Part shown: positions 13,301-28,300 of the stretch, in pieces
How positions within the stretch are numbered: position 1 is the stretch's first letter
Layout: every line of letters begins with the position of its first letter
Assembly (NCBI GenBank): GCA_016169945.1
Contig: JADLSH010000113.1
Span: 1,612,001 to 1,676,000 of the forward strand
From: Trachythela sp. YZ-2020
Taxonomy: Eukaryota; Cnidaria; Anthozoa; Malacalcyonacea; Clavulariidae
Reading direction: 5' to 3'
Length of the DNA stretch: 64,000 nucleotides
The notes under the pieces: model-generated
Databases searched by the model: none
The model's input: the letters and a program-made list of their open reading frames with translations, nothing else
What the model was told of the DNA's origin: nothing
Position numbers and translations under genes: made by a program

Positions 13301-16300
13301 TTACTTCAAGTTTGACGTGCTGTTTGAACTCTTGAGATAAGCTGTGAAAGAATAGGTAAATATCAAATTTTGTGAGACAAGCTATCCAGTAGAAATAGAG
13401 CTAGCTTAGTTTAGCTTAGAAGGTTTAGGTGGATGGATATTTAAGTTTAACTTAGCTTAGCTTAACTTAGCTTAGTTTAGCTTAGTTTAGCTTAGCTTAG
13501 TTTAGCTTAGTTTTTTTTAGTAAGTAAGGGGGTGTGCTTATTATCCTTACTTGCAGCTGAGAGCTAAGCTGAATTGCGAAGGACACAGCTCAACGTGACC
13601 AAGTCGAAGGCTTTCTAGGCGCATATAACAGCCACCTTTTGCTCGCCATCACAGAGCACAGCTACGGTGGAAGGGCCAGTTAGGGGTTAAACCCAACCCA
13701 CCCTGTCAACATTCCCTGTGGGAGGAAACCGGAGTACCCGGAGAAAACCCACGACTTTCGGCAGACCGTTAACTAACTCTTTTCACATAGCTATCATAAG
13801 TCGTCCCCAACGGGACTCGAACCCACGATATCAGAGGTGAAAGGCGCGTGCTCTGACGATTGCGCCACCGAAGCCCCTTAGTTTAGCTTAGCTTACTTTA
13901 GCTTACCTTAGCTTAGCTTAGCTTAGTTTAGTTTGGTTTAGTTTAGTTTAGTTTAGTTTACTGATTACAGTACGTACCAGGTTGATAGGAAGTTCTGTTT
14001 GAAGTTGAGCCACTGTCGCGTCTCTGGATATAATGAAGATGAAGGTGATTAACTTACTACAACACATTAAGGCCAAGTTCAACAGGGTTCATATTGAACT
14101 ACACACGTAAAAACGCACAAGTTGCAACAAACCTGCAGCAGACTTGTACCAAAGCTGTTTCAACAACTTGTTAGCAGGATGTGTTCGCACTGCTTGTTCC
14201 CAGCTTGTTGACAACTTGCCACAAGGTTGTTGACTCAACATACTTGTTAGAAGTTGTTCCAACAACTTGTTATCGTCCTGCGATTCAACAACTTGTTAAC
14301 AAGTTGTGAGTGACAACCTTGTAGCAACCTGATAAAATGATAACACTGTTACAACTTGTTGACAAGCTTGCTACAAGTCTGTTGCGAACACATCTTGTTG
14401 ATAAGATGTGAGAATTTGACATGACCTAAGTTCTTGAAAGAGGTACTCGGTGTTATGATGGTGGTGATGATGGCCAGTGATAATGATGGCAGTGATGAAG
14501 GTAGTGATGATGATGATGAAGGTAGTGATGATGATGATGGTAGTGATGATGGTAGTGATGATGGTGATGATGATGGTGATGATGATGATGATGATGGTGG
14601 TGATGATGATGATGGTGATGATGATGATGATGGTGGTGGTGATGATGGTGGTGATGATGGTGGTGATGATGGTGGTGATGATGATGATGGTGGTGGTGAT
14701 GATGATGGTAGTGATGATGGTCAGTGATGATGGTAGTGATGATGATTTTTTGTTCACTGTGATTTCAGTGATCATCTGAATCGCTAAAATGCTATACCAT
14801 CATCAAAGAAACATAATTCCCAACAAACCTTTTCATTGTACGTGGTTTTCCGTGATCCATTTTCATTTAGAACTGGAAAAGCTGACACAGAAGCTGGACG
14901 TTTCAAACCTGAAATACACATCAAAGAGGCTATACAAACGTTTCCGTAAAATAAACCAAAAGGCCAACATAGGACACCATATAAAAATCACATACCTGGA
15001 TTAAGTTTATAACCTCCGATTTCAGATTTTCCCGAATTGTTATTCATTTCAAAGACATCATCTTCATTATGGGCCTCTTCGTCAGCCTCCCCCCCTGACT
15101 GGGATTTTGTCTTGGTCGACGAGTTCAAGCCAATGTTGTCCATTGAGCTGTACCGTGAGAGTTTACCCCTGGCACTAGTTAGCGTTGACTCGTTACTAGT
15201 CTCCTTAGTCTCCTTAGTCTCCTCGGCCGCTTCTTCCAATTTATCCATTTTACGCTTTAAGGTATCAACCTAGGAAAGATCGCAGTTCAAAGTGATATGG
15301 TTGGTTTGAAAGAAAATGCAAATAGATTTTACTCATCAATGGGAACTCTTCGTCATTAATAAGTGATTCGTTCTAAGTGAGAAAGTTAAGTCATCGGAAT
15401 GGCTAAGTTGTTCACTATATTTCTCAAACTCATTAATAATTCATGAGCAAAACACAAAGGAAATCACCACCGTATCGTTGTCTTGATACCACGGTAATAA
15501 ACACCCATAAATTAACTCAACTTTCGCGTTGAATTTCTCTTTAAATACTGGTTTGTTTGAGAAGCTATATCATACACTCGAAGTCGTTTATTATAGTGAT
15601 TTAAAAACACCTCAAAGTATGTTAAAAAACTCGGCTAGCGCCTTGTTTTTCAGCACACTTTTCGGTGTTTCAAATCACTATAATAAACTCCTTCTCGTGT
15701 ATGATATATTACGTAATGACTTTGTGTTTGGTGGCAATTACATGTAATGGAAACATTTAGGATAATTTGCTTGCTCACATAAGTGTCCATTGATGTTGAC
15801 CACTATAAAATTCCTACTTCATGAAACCAGGCATTTAGCCAGGCGGCTGTCCAACCGTCCTATGGACGACCACTTTCGAATTTAGACGGCTACTTTTAAT
15901 AGACGGTCATGGACGGCCTAACAGAATATTTTCTTTAATTGGCAACCTATAAACTTTGTTATATTTCTTGAATACTCTGAGAGTTGTTAGCTGCTGTTTG
16001 CTTTAGCTATTGCATACATTTCGATGCCTTTTTGTCGAAAACACGCTGAATTATGAGCAGCTGACAATTGATTTCAAGTCCCATGTCTTTTTTACCACCG
16101 CCACGAAAATTGGTGGCCACACCCACGGTATTTTTGGACGGCCAATTTTGGCATCCTGGCTAAAAGCCTGCATGAAACCAACCAAAACAAATAACAGAAA
16201 AACATTCAAAATAGCTAAGATAAACATCTCGGCTAACCTGACGCTGTAGTTCTCTATTTTTACTCTTCGTTTCATTCAATTCAATTTCTTGTTCTTTGCA

Positions 16301-19300
16301 TTTACTCGTTTCTTTCGATAGCTTGCTAGTTTTGTTTTCAAATTCTGCGATTCTATTCTTGAGATCTTCTATTTGTCGAGTGTCTGCTTCAAGCTTGCGT
16401 AGCTTGGCACGTGACTCCTGGACTTCCTTCCGGTGGCGTTCCATCTCGTCCTCAAGCCTCTCGCGGTATTTACGTACCTAGGTAAAAGTGTATTTAAGTC
16501 GCTGAGTTGGAAAACGCTATTGATTGTGTATCTATGGTGCTAAAAATGAAGCAGGATATTAGCCATTGCTATGCTTTATAAGTCAAATTAATGTAGTTAT
16601 CTGGAGTTTTTAAAGTTTGAAGACGTTTCAAAAGGAATAGAGACATTCAGTTGTATGTTCGAAGACTGATTCCAGCTCAACTCGCGTTTTCTCCAGGTAC
16701 TTCGGTTTCTTCCTGTAGTAACACTGGATCAATAAGGGATGGTGCTTACTGGACCTCTAGAGAGAACAGTTTAGAACTGATAGAGCTATCCAGTATAAAT
16801 ACAGTTAGTTTAGGTTTCCTCCTGTAGTAACACTGGATCAATAAGGGATGACTCTTACTGGACCTCTAGGGAGAACAGTTTACAACTGATAGAGCTATCC
16901 AGTATAAATACAGTTAGTTTAGGTTTCCTCCTGTAGTAACACTGGATCAATAAGTGACGACTCTTACTGGACCTCTAGGGAGAACAGTTTAGAACTGATA
17001 GAGCTATCCAGTATAAATAAAGTTAGTTTAGTTTAGGTTTCCTCCTGTAATAACACTGGATCAATAAGGGATGACTTTTACTGGACCTCTAGGGAGAACA
17101 GTTTAGAGCTGACAGAGCTATCCAGTATAAGTAAAGTTAGTTTAGTTTAGGTTTCCTCCTGTAGTAACACTGGATCAATAAGGGATGACTCTTACTTGAC
17201 CTCTAGGGAGAACAGTTTAGAACTGACAGAGCTATCCAGTATAAATAAAGTTAGTTTAGTTTAGGTTTCCTCCTATAGTAACACTGGACCAATAAGGGGA
17301 TGACTCCTACTAGACTTAAAACTTAACTGCCCCATTCTGGTTTCCATTTGATCGCGACTGTCCTGATCAAGTCATGGTCACCGATGTGAAATAGTGTGGG
17401 TCTATCTTGTCTTTCGCGTGCTGTATGCAAATCAGGGAACACGAAGATATATCGACACCCTATTATTACATCGGGCACCTCAACCTGGTCACAACCGGCA
17501 TGACCAAATGCAAAGCAGACTATAATGGTTATTATAAAACAAACACAAATACACACTACCAACCTCTTCGCGATGTTTCTGTCTCATCACATTAACAGTC
17601 GACTCCAAGTCATCAATCTTTCGCTCTAAATCTCGTTCTTTCGCGGTACTTGCAAGCGACACCTTGCCTCGCTTCACAGCCTTCGTATATCTTTCTAACT
17701 CAGTCTCGTGTTCCAATCTCATCTGCTCAATGGAATCTTCCAAAGACTTAATCTTTAACTGTAATTCCTCAACACTGAGGACATTCTCTTGTTGGAATTT
17801 CTCTTTATATCGTTTTATTTCACCGTCATATCGCACTTGCATTTGTTCCATTGATAGCTCTAATTCTTGAAGTTTTACCTTAATAGTAAATTTCCATGTT
17901 AGGAACGACATCATTAATTCAACACAACGATTTCCTACCATTAAAGCATTTCTGATCATTACAAACCTAATCGATTTACTATCAATACTAACCCTAATCC
18001 TGACGCTAATCCTAACCCTAATCCTAACCATAATCTTAACACTAATCTTAAACCTAATCATAAACCTATTCATAACTCTCACCAGAATTCTGAACCTAAT
18101 CCTAACCCTATTCTTATTATGCTAATGTGATCCTAATCCTAACTCATATCATAACCTAATCCTAACTTTAATCCTACACCTTAATCCTAACACTAAGGGA
18201 GTGAGCTCAGCCACGAGCTCTCGTGCGCGGCAGGATTCTAATCCCAACCTAAAACTAGACACGAAACGTATTCTGACATCATTGCAAAACATCTATATGG
18301 TAAGTCACCATACCTTAAGGCTTTCATTCTCAGCTAAGATCCCAGGCACTGCTCCTATAGTGGTCTTCCTGTTCTTCTCCTGGTCAAAAGCCTCCTTATA
18401 CAGTTTAACCTCCTTCTGATATTTAGTATCTATTTCTTCCATCTCCCGTTGCATTTGGTAAATTTTATTACTCATCTCTTCGTTTCGTCTAAGACCAAAC
18501 TTAGTTGCGGATTCCGTTTTCTTAATGTTGTTTTGTAGGTTTTCGCGTTCTTCTTCAAAATCGTGCTCCAGGTTTGCAATGTACGTTTCGAGCTCAGTGA
18601 CACGCTCGTCCGGCGAGGTAGAGGTCTGGGCGCTAATGTTCCCGACCGCCGAGGCGGCTTGGATTGCGACTAGCATGTCGGATTTAAGTTGATCAACCTC
18701 GTTTTGGTGTTGTTCGTCCTTTTCGCATATTTCTTTTTCATGTGAGCGTTTCATGGCCGCCAGTTGTCCGTCGAGGTCGACGATGTTGCCGTTGGGGTCA
18801 GCCTTGGAGACAAAAAGATAAACAAATAAATAAGTATATAGCTGCGTTCCTTATACTAAAAATCTCACATCTTATCAACAAGATGTGTTCGCAACAGACT
18901 TGTAGCAAGCTTGTCAACGAGTTGTAACAATGTTGCCATTTTATCAAGTTGCTACAAGGTTGTCACTCACAACTTGTTAATAAGTTGTTGAATTGCAGGA
19001 CGATAACAAGTTGTTGGAACAACTTGTAACAAGTCTGTTGAGTGAACAACCTCGTAGCAAGTTGTCAACAAGATTGGAACAAGCAATGCGAACACATCCT
19101 GATAACAAGTTGTTGAAACAGCATTGGTACAAGTCTGCTGCAGGTTTGTTACAACTTGTGCGTTTTTACGTGTGTAGCATTGGTATTGTGGGAGAAACTG
19201 GTTGAGTATGGGTCAATTCTAATCAAAGAATTAGGGGGCTAAAAAGAGAAGGGGGGCTAAAAAGAGAAGGGGGGCTAAAAAGAGAAGGGGGGCTAAAAAG

Positions 19301-22300
19301 AGAAGGGGGGCTTATTTTTCCCCCTGCTTCCAAAAGGGAGGGCTTATTAGGGAGGGGGGGCTTAAAAGAGAAGGGGGGCTTAATACAGAAATTACGGTAT
19401 ACGTAAGCAATGTAACAATTGATAAAGCCAAACGAGGATGATAGTCGTTAAGAGTCGACGAGAGTTGCAACTCTCGCTTGACCGCCAACTCTCATCAACT
19501 CTCATCAAGATCGATCTGGTTCAAATTATGATGAGAGTTATATTGCTACGTGTGGTAATATCCAGTCAACTCTCATCAACCCTCATGCAACTCTTGTTCT
19601 CGTTTGACCGGGCCACAAAGCGGAAATAATTTTCTTTTGTTCCGGCTTAGCTTATGCTTAGAGGCTTGTACTTAAGCTTGTGCTTATGTCGACGTTTATG
19701 TTGCACACTTCACTGCATCCCTTTGTTTTACCTTTTGTCTTTCCTTATGCTTGTGCTTATCTCACCCGTGTGAACCAGGCTCCACTTCAACCGTATCGTA
19801 CCGACACGTAGCGCTAATGACCTCGACACAAACGAAAATGCTACCGTACGTTACTATACGCTTGAAGTGGAAAACGATCTCATCCTCGTTTGACCAGAGT
19901 TTGACACTTTAAAATTCCCATATCATTTTGTATACAGGAAACAAAAACCAACCTTTACCTCGTCAGGTGTCTTGTAAGTCTCTTGTACTCTCAATAAAGT
20001 GACCATATCACTCCGTAGTTGTTCTAAATCCTGTTCATGTTCGTGATTCAATCTCTCCATCTCTTGTTCATGGTCTTTCTTCAGTGTTTCCACATAACGT
20101 TCCAGTTTTTTCATTTCGTCGTTCATTTCAATGGATTCACTTGACATTGAACTGGATTGATAGGAGTCTGACTTCAATGCTTGTAAGACCATCATCATAT
20201 CAGACTTGTTTTCTTCCAATTCTCTACGATGATTTTCCTAGAGAAACGAAGGAGAAGGAACGCGAGTTTAAACCACCGAGAAATTTTAGAGTACGAGATT
20301 CAACATAGATCTCTTTCAATTCCAAACTGTTCTCCATAGAGGTCCAACACCATCCCTACACTACGTTTGACATCTCTTTTTTAGCCGGGTAGTTTAGACA
20401 CAACCCTTGGCAGCTTATTGTAGAGTACTACCTACACTGGACCCCCACGTTTGAGATATCTTTTTCAGGTAGTTCAGACATATATCTTGACAGCTTATTG
20501 TAGGACACTGGACCCCCACGTTTGAGATATCTTTTTCAGGTAGTTCAGACATATATCTTGACAGCTTATTGTAGGACACTGGACCCCCACGTTTGAGATA
20601 TATTTTTCAGGCAGTTCATAGACAAACCATGGCAGCTTATTGTAGAGTACTACCTACACTGGACCACCAGGTTTGAAATATCTTTTCAGGTAGTTCAGAG
20701 ACAATCCACGACAACTTATTGTAGAATACTACCTACACTGGACCACCACGTTTGAGATGCATGATTTGTCTAACTTAGTTATGGTAACAGACAAAATAAG
20801 ACTCGAATCACAGGTGGCTACAGGCAAAAATGTAAATCAAAACCAACTCACAATGTTGGCCACTATGATGTTGATTATATTATGCACAAAGCTGTCAAAG
20901 GCATAATTCATGTAAGTTCTTTCACGTTATTTTGGTGGTATTGGTGAAACAGTTTAATGCATAATTTATGCCTTTCACCTAGCTCAAAGCACATATTTTA
21001 GGAGGTGTAAATTACCCCCTCATATATATAGGCTTGACCTCTCGCCATCACGCTATGAAAGCCCATCAAGACGCTAGGGTCTATTTCCTGGCCAGGAAAT
21101 CCCATTCTTTGCTATGCTAGCAACACTGTTGTCCATTAATGCTTGCCTAAGTGATAGTCTAGATGTAAATCTGAGTTTCGTGTAAGGAAATTTGTCCACA
21201 GAAAACAGACGGTGTTTTTAAGCTTGACCTTCTGGATTTATTGTACGCAAAGGGGACAGACTGTTGACACTTTGTACTGTCAACATGCGGTCGTGCTTTG
21301 GGATTTCAAATATGTGATCTCCTAAGGAGGCTGTTGTGTTTCGCATTCAGCGATATGTATATATTATAATTATAGAACTGTTCTCATTGGGAAAGCAAGC
21401 GTAATATATGTGGTTAGTGTGTTGGTATGATAGTTACATGTTAGCACCGGCTGTGTTTAAAATAATTAAGGTTTTAGACTAGTACTGTTATACTGTACAA
21501 GCTAGTGTTGTATATGAATGCATGGGACCTCAATTTCGTATATAGAACAGTTTAGAACTGTAGAGCTATCCAGTATAAATAAAGTTCGTTTAGTTTAGGT
21601 TGCTTCTGCAGAAACACTTGACAAATATAGAAGGAATGACCTTTACTAGACCTCTAGGAAGAACAGTTTAGAACTGATAGAGGCAGCTATCCAGTACAGA
21701 TAACCCTCGTTTAGTTTAGGTAACACTGTTTAGGTAACACTGGACCAATAAGGGATGGCTTTTGCTGGACTTCTAGGGAGAACAGTTTAGAACAGATGGA
21801 GTATAAATATCCAGTATGAATATAAGAGACGTACTTTAACCATGAAGTTACACTCAATTTACCAACCTTAATTTCATCTAATTCTTTATGATGCTTTTCT
21901 TCAACTTCTTCAAATTTTGTCACGCTTACAACTCCATTCTTATTCACCTCGCGCTCAGGGCCTCCGGCTTCGTAGTCTTGCTTGAGCGTTTCAATCCTTC
22001 GTTCGTTACTAGAGCAATATAAAACAATATGTATAAGTGTGACTGCTTATCAGAGGGCGGAGGCAATACATCGCATTTAAAACAACCCGAAGACATGTGA
22101 ATTTGATGCGAGCAGAGATAAATGTCTGGAAAATAAACCCACGGGTCTGAGAATATGACAATATATTTGCCAATACTATTGTTTGTTTGTTTTTATATGT
22201 TTTAAACCACCTGATCAGGTCGTTTATCGGGCTAGGCTTATCTTTCGAGCAGTTGCTGGCCTATTTTCAGACCATGGTCAGCACTCAGTGTCAGCGACCT

Positions 22301-25300
22301 GAATTCCATTCCTCCAAGATGCAGTTGTCTGATTATAATTTCGTGTTATTGCTATAACAGTCAAACTAGCAGAACTGCAATGGTCAACTGGCAAACCTAC
22401 TCGGGCAAAACTGCCTCCACTTCTCTACGTGGTCGCTGATGTTATTTAATAGACTTAAGTATTTTAATCTAATCATATTGTACATGAAAATGAAAACTTT
22501 GTACATCACCGATTTTTAGTTTTGAAAAATAGCACTCAAAAGGTCAGGTTAAAATCGTGAGGTAAAAAATCCATTTTGTAGCGATATAAAACTGATATAG
22601 AATATGTTTCAAAACAAAGATATATATGTCATATAAACAAAAAATGTAATCCCACAAGCGTATGTGCCTGATTGGAATCCTTGCAAATCGCGCGGGGAAG
22701 AAATATTGCCTTCTAGTTTTTGCGCGGATGCGCAAAACGATATTGCGCGGATGCTTGACGTCACTGCACAAATATACACCAACAGTGGCATTTTAAGTAA
22801 CAAATATGTTAAATACTGTATGTTAAATTGTTTTTAGACAAATATTTACTCCACCCGAAGAACAAATGTACGCATATAATGTTCAAACGTGAGATGGCAA
22901 CATAAACAGTTACAATTTAATAAATGCCTGGAGCGTTCTAGAACGTCTATATAGCTACAGGTTGCGAGGGTCATCGCTATGAAATGCCAGCCCGGTAAAT
23001 GAAGCTGTAATGAACATTCCCTGTCCTTGAAATCAAAACTAACGCTAAGCCATGCAGTAGAAAGAACCCCAAGTTCTCGAAGCTTTTCTGTTGTACAAGG
23101 AACCAAAATAAATGCATATTTTGAAGACATATAGTTATACAGTACTTATACAATCGCAAGTCTGTCTCCAAGTGTACGACTAAGGAAAACACAAAGGAAA
23201 TTATGACCGTGAAGACTGAAGGAGCTTGTGCATCGGATACAAAACCCGGCTGATTTACATAAACTTTAAGTCAATTTTTCTCACCAAATGTGATTTATGG
23301 TTTTAAGATTACTAAAGAATACAATTACAAATGTTTTCAAGACGAATAATATATCTTATATCACACGCAACATATTTTATACAAAACGGCCGCTCATGAT
23401 GTATATATTTCTTGACGTGCCTAAGTTTTTCTGTTGTAGATTAAACCATCGATAATAATACATATTTTTGCAGTAACTTGCACATATATACAATTGCAGC
23501 AACTGACTTAAGTTTGTCTCCAAGGGCGAGACTAATAAACTATGTTGCTTATTATATAATGGTCTATTTATATGCTAAACATTTTTGTATATATTATACC
23601 ATAGACATCATTATACAGTACAAAGCAAGTCAGCTTAAACGAAGTCAAAAAGAGCCTTATAAGTACAAAACTGGACACAGTAACGACAAGCATTCACCCC
23701 ATGCAGGAAGGCTTGCAACTTATAATTGCTACATATGTCATACATTATTAGGTACAAAACCGTTGTCATTACGAGGCAATTTCATGCAACTTTCAACGCA
23801 TGCAATTATGGACAAAGAGCAATCGGTCATGTGATAGTGCATTTGCAGAGAAATTGAGACTTTAAATCGCATTTTACAAGTGCATTCGTATACATTCGAA
23901 CATCTTCTTATGACGGACACCTCTCTAATACGGACACTTCTCTGTTAGGGACAGTTTCCAATGTCCTAACACATACATAACTCGCATATATTTTCTTTTA
24001 GAAAGTCTCTATAATACGGACACTTCTCTAAAGCGATATTCTTCGCGCTTTGCTGGCCTTCGCCCCTAACGTCGATGTTGTTGTTATACATTTTTCAGGT
24101 ATAGTTTAATCCTATACAAACCTTCAAGAATATCGTCTATCGCTATATATACCAATACACTGGACTTGAACAACGCATTCAAGATTTTATTACCTCCCTA
24201 TAGCTATAATACGGATACTTTGCCGTGTCCTTTCAGCCGGTGTCCGTATTCGAGAGGTCTAACTGTATTTAAAACAGTTTAAGACAGCATATCATGAAAC
24301 ATCTTCAGTTATATAAAAGCCACCGGGACGTGCAAATTGAAATCTTCTCTCGTATTATCCGCACTGATGAAAATTTGTGCTTACGCATCGAAATATTACG
24401 AAAGAAATATACTTAGCGTTTTTCCACAAAAATATATCAATTACATCCATGCAAGGCTCTTCCCTTAATCTGAACATAAATTTTAAGGCCAATTTTTGGA
24501 CTATTCATGGCGTAAATACGTAATTTTAAGGGCAAATTGCCAGGAATTCCATGCAAAAACTGATACTGCAAAAAATAAAAGTGTGTGGGTTATGAAATGC
24601 ATGGAAACTGAAGCGATTTACCGATTTAGAAGTATGCCTCTTCATGCCCTTCACCCACGGATGTGTCAGGAAAGGAGAATGTGTCAGCCCGAGTATATAT
24701 ACCTCTACATTATTCTTAATAAATGCAAGGTTATTTAAATTCAAGGACGTTTCATATACTAATGTAGATTTTTTGAAATTTAAGGACTATTGAATACTAA
24801 ATTTTGCAAAATGAAAATTAGGCCTAGAAGGAACTAGCTTTGATGAGGTTTATACGATTATGGTTTTCCGATTTAGAAGTGCACTAAGTCTATAAAGTCA
24901 CTTTATACTCCATATACTGTCCATAGAGTGTTACTAGTCGCAATGCAAGTGTTAGTTACAAGAGGTGAAATGCTGTCAAAGTTTGCCGTTCTAAACAAAG
25001 CTCGAACAAGGCCTACGGCGCTCGCAAAGGCATTTATTTCTCTTCAAAGCCCTATGCAATGCTATGTCGAACCTGTTCTTGCGGACACCTCAATAATACG
25101 GACTTTTCTCCAATACAGACAGTTTCCTATGCACGCGAGTGCGTCAATTTTCTTGAAAAATAACCTCAGTTTATAATACGAAATGCGTGGTTCTAGTACA
25201 GATAGCGATAAACGATATGCTTGAAGATTTATGATCAAACTATACCTGAACAATATAATATATAACGAGTTATATTTTTCAAGTAGTTTCAGTTGATCAT

Positions 25301-28300
25301 ACAAACCTATATATATTACGGGGGCACCTCTAATACGCACCTTTATCCCTCTCATGGTGTCCGTATTACACTGAGGGTCCGTATTACACTGAGGTTCGAG
25401 TGTAATGGATGTCAATGACCAAATGGTCATTACTAAATCCTTCTACAGCTCGCAACAAAATTCCAGCCAGCCATCTGGAAAATGTTCACTCTGGTCGATC
25501 GGAGAAAAAATACGATTCATAAGCCTTAGCCTAACTGGCTTGGCGCCTCTTGCCAAGCTATGTACGGAAAACAGATTTTGCCCATGGCATGAAACGAGTA
25601 ATGTCAGTAAGCCGGGTTTGCAATGCAGTAGACGAATACCATAGTCTACAGTCTATAGAGATTAGCCCTGCCTATGTGCTATTCGCATGTAGACACATAA
25701 TATAAATGCTGACACTTACATTTAGCCTTGGATCCAAATACTCAAATAGACGAACCACTTTAGAAGTTAAACGATGATATTTGCCGAATAGTTCCAATGG
25801 AGTGCTGAGTCTTAAACTTGTGTGCTTAGGCGAGCGCGCTTGATCGCACAGATAACAGTATATGCCCAACGTTAGCCGATGCCTCACAGTGTCTAATGTT
25901 TCATCATTCAATCAAATTAATTGCAATTCTCAAAGCGCAGGTTTAATCTGTTTCATGGTAAAGAGGTTTGGGTGCTTTGTTTCTGGCAGAAAAATGTACC
26001 ATTTGTTTGGTAGATGGTCACTAAATAAGGATCTTGGAAGAATGTGAGAATTTTGTACAAAATATTCGTACAATTCCCTAGACTGCCATACAGACATACA
26101 CAGCAATCGAACCGGCAAACACGTAATAACAACACAATCTAGCAATATATAACATATAATGTATACATACCCACACTTTAGCATATTTGACTGGCCTGTC
26201 AAGTATGGCTTATAGGCAAGTCGGTAGCATGATGCGAGAGACAGCCAATTGGCCAAAAATCTCTGGGAAAATGCTTCACCAGTGCACAAATGTTCGAGGG
26301 AATGCAAAATCTCAGCACGGATGAATAGGATTGAATCGCTGCCCTCGCTAACCTTATGCCATCAAAATCGCAGCGGGATTTGCTTAGGACGGGCACTGGG
26401 GGACTATCTGAGTAATATCAACAACACTGAATCGCAACACTGTGTGACCTTCTCCTCGAACTGTTACAATTTCAAGGGTTTGAACAAACACTGAACGTGC
26501 AATATGTATCATGTAGCTAATATTGCAGTTTACAGGGGGGGGAGTAGGTAAGGGGGAGGACTAAGCGGATGGGGCAAGGAAAAGTCGAGCTTGTAAAGGT
26601 AGGGGGCGCTACGCCTGGCTAACGCTGTTTACATCGTTGCTACGCAATTCACAACTTTGTATAAAACAAAGGTAACTAAGGATTAGAATTATGTATAAGA
26701 GCTATTCACTCATGTAGATCATTCTAAAGCTTAGTTACCTTTGTTCTATTCGATGTTTTCGCAAACTAGAACAATAGTAACTAGGCATGTGAGTTATACA
26801 AAGTTGTGAATTGGAAATTTATCTGTCATCTTTCTTTCATCTTTAATATCTTTCCGAGAGCCGAATTACGAAGGACGCAGCTCAAATGTGACCAAGACGA
26901 AAGCATACTAGGACGACACTGGCTGTCACCATACCACCCATGTCCGATCTTTGAAATATAATTTGATCAAAACCCATACATTAGGGTGACTTAAAAAACT
27001 AATATTCTTGAATTTGAATTCCAAATGAGAATCATTTTAATAAATAGTTTTGCCCTCAATTCCCGAAGTTTAAAAATGCGATTTCGACCAGCAATTTTTT
27101 AATCATTTTTAATCGGATCGTATTTGGCTATTTTTATTCGGAATGATAGAAAAAAAGGTATCATCTGACAACTAAAGCCCCAAGACATGATCTTTCATAT
27201 AGTTATGAAATAAATCAATCTATAAACTAACTAGAGGGAACTCAGAGACTGCGCATGCGCCGTTAGCAAATTACGGCAAGTAACTTGCATAAATTATACA
27301 TGCATAAATTATACATGCATAAATTATACAAGCATAAATTATACATGCATAAATTATACATGCATAAATTATACATGCATAAATTATATATGCATAAATT
27401 ATACATGCATAAATTATACATTAACTAATTGTACATTCAGTTCTTGTCAGAAATTGATTCTAAAAAATACATATCCACCCACCTCTCACGTTCGCTGGCT
27501 AGTTGTGCTCCGAGCTGTCCAAGTTTCTCACGAAGATTGTCGATCTCGTCATTACTGGAACCTTTCAGGGACTCGCATTTCTCTTGCCAAAGCTCGACAT
27601 CTTGCTTATGCCGTTCGTTTAGGTGATTCAATTCATGTTCGTGTTGCTCCTGCAATGACTCAGCGTCTTGTTTATGTCGCTGGTTGAGTTCGTTTAGCTC
27701 ATGGCCGTGTTTTCCTCGCCATGATTCAACCTTTAAACAAAAAGATAATATTCTATTATTACCTCGAATTATTAGAAGTACATCAATGCAAACTGCATTA
27801 CTTAAAGGGACGCAGATTAGTTATGAAGGCCAGACTCGTGTATAAAATTACTCAAGGGCAAGCACAATGCAAATTGTCTATTATTCTAACCGAAATCTTT
27901 GAAAATCGTCCTATTCTCAACACAACTACAATTTACGCAACTCAGATCTTCAGCTATATTTGGTAAAACTAATGCTTATAGTGGAGCAAAACTTTGGAAT
28001 GGCCTACCACTAGCCTATCCTAATATTCATCCTTCTTCATATTGTTTATATTCTTTATATTTCCAGTTTATTTGTTACAATTTAATGCTTGTATATAGTT
28101 TTTATGCTGTTGTCACGCCCCCCTTGGGAATCAGTATTAGCTGAAGAGGTTAGCGTGGATAAATATAGTTTTAATAAAATAAACACAGTTATATTGAATC
28201 TAAGGCCATGTTACACGAGGGCATTTTTTGCTGCAACTTGCAACGCAATTTCTGCACAGAGCCATGTTATGTTGAAATGTACGCACAGAAAAACATTGAA

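Noticed and set aside
14371..14779. Several frames of poly-D/G, M/V or I/T
   Set aside because: They come from a GAT/GGT triplet repeat inside an MPRIP intron.
15529..15747. Small frame repeated at 46655-46855
   Set aside because: Both copies lie in the foldback element; the identity reflects the repeat, and the frame ends at its border.
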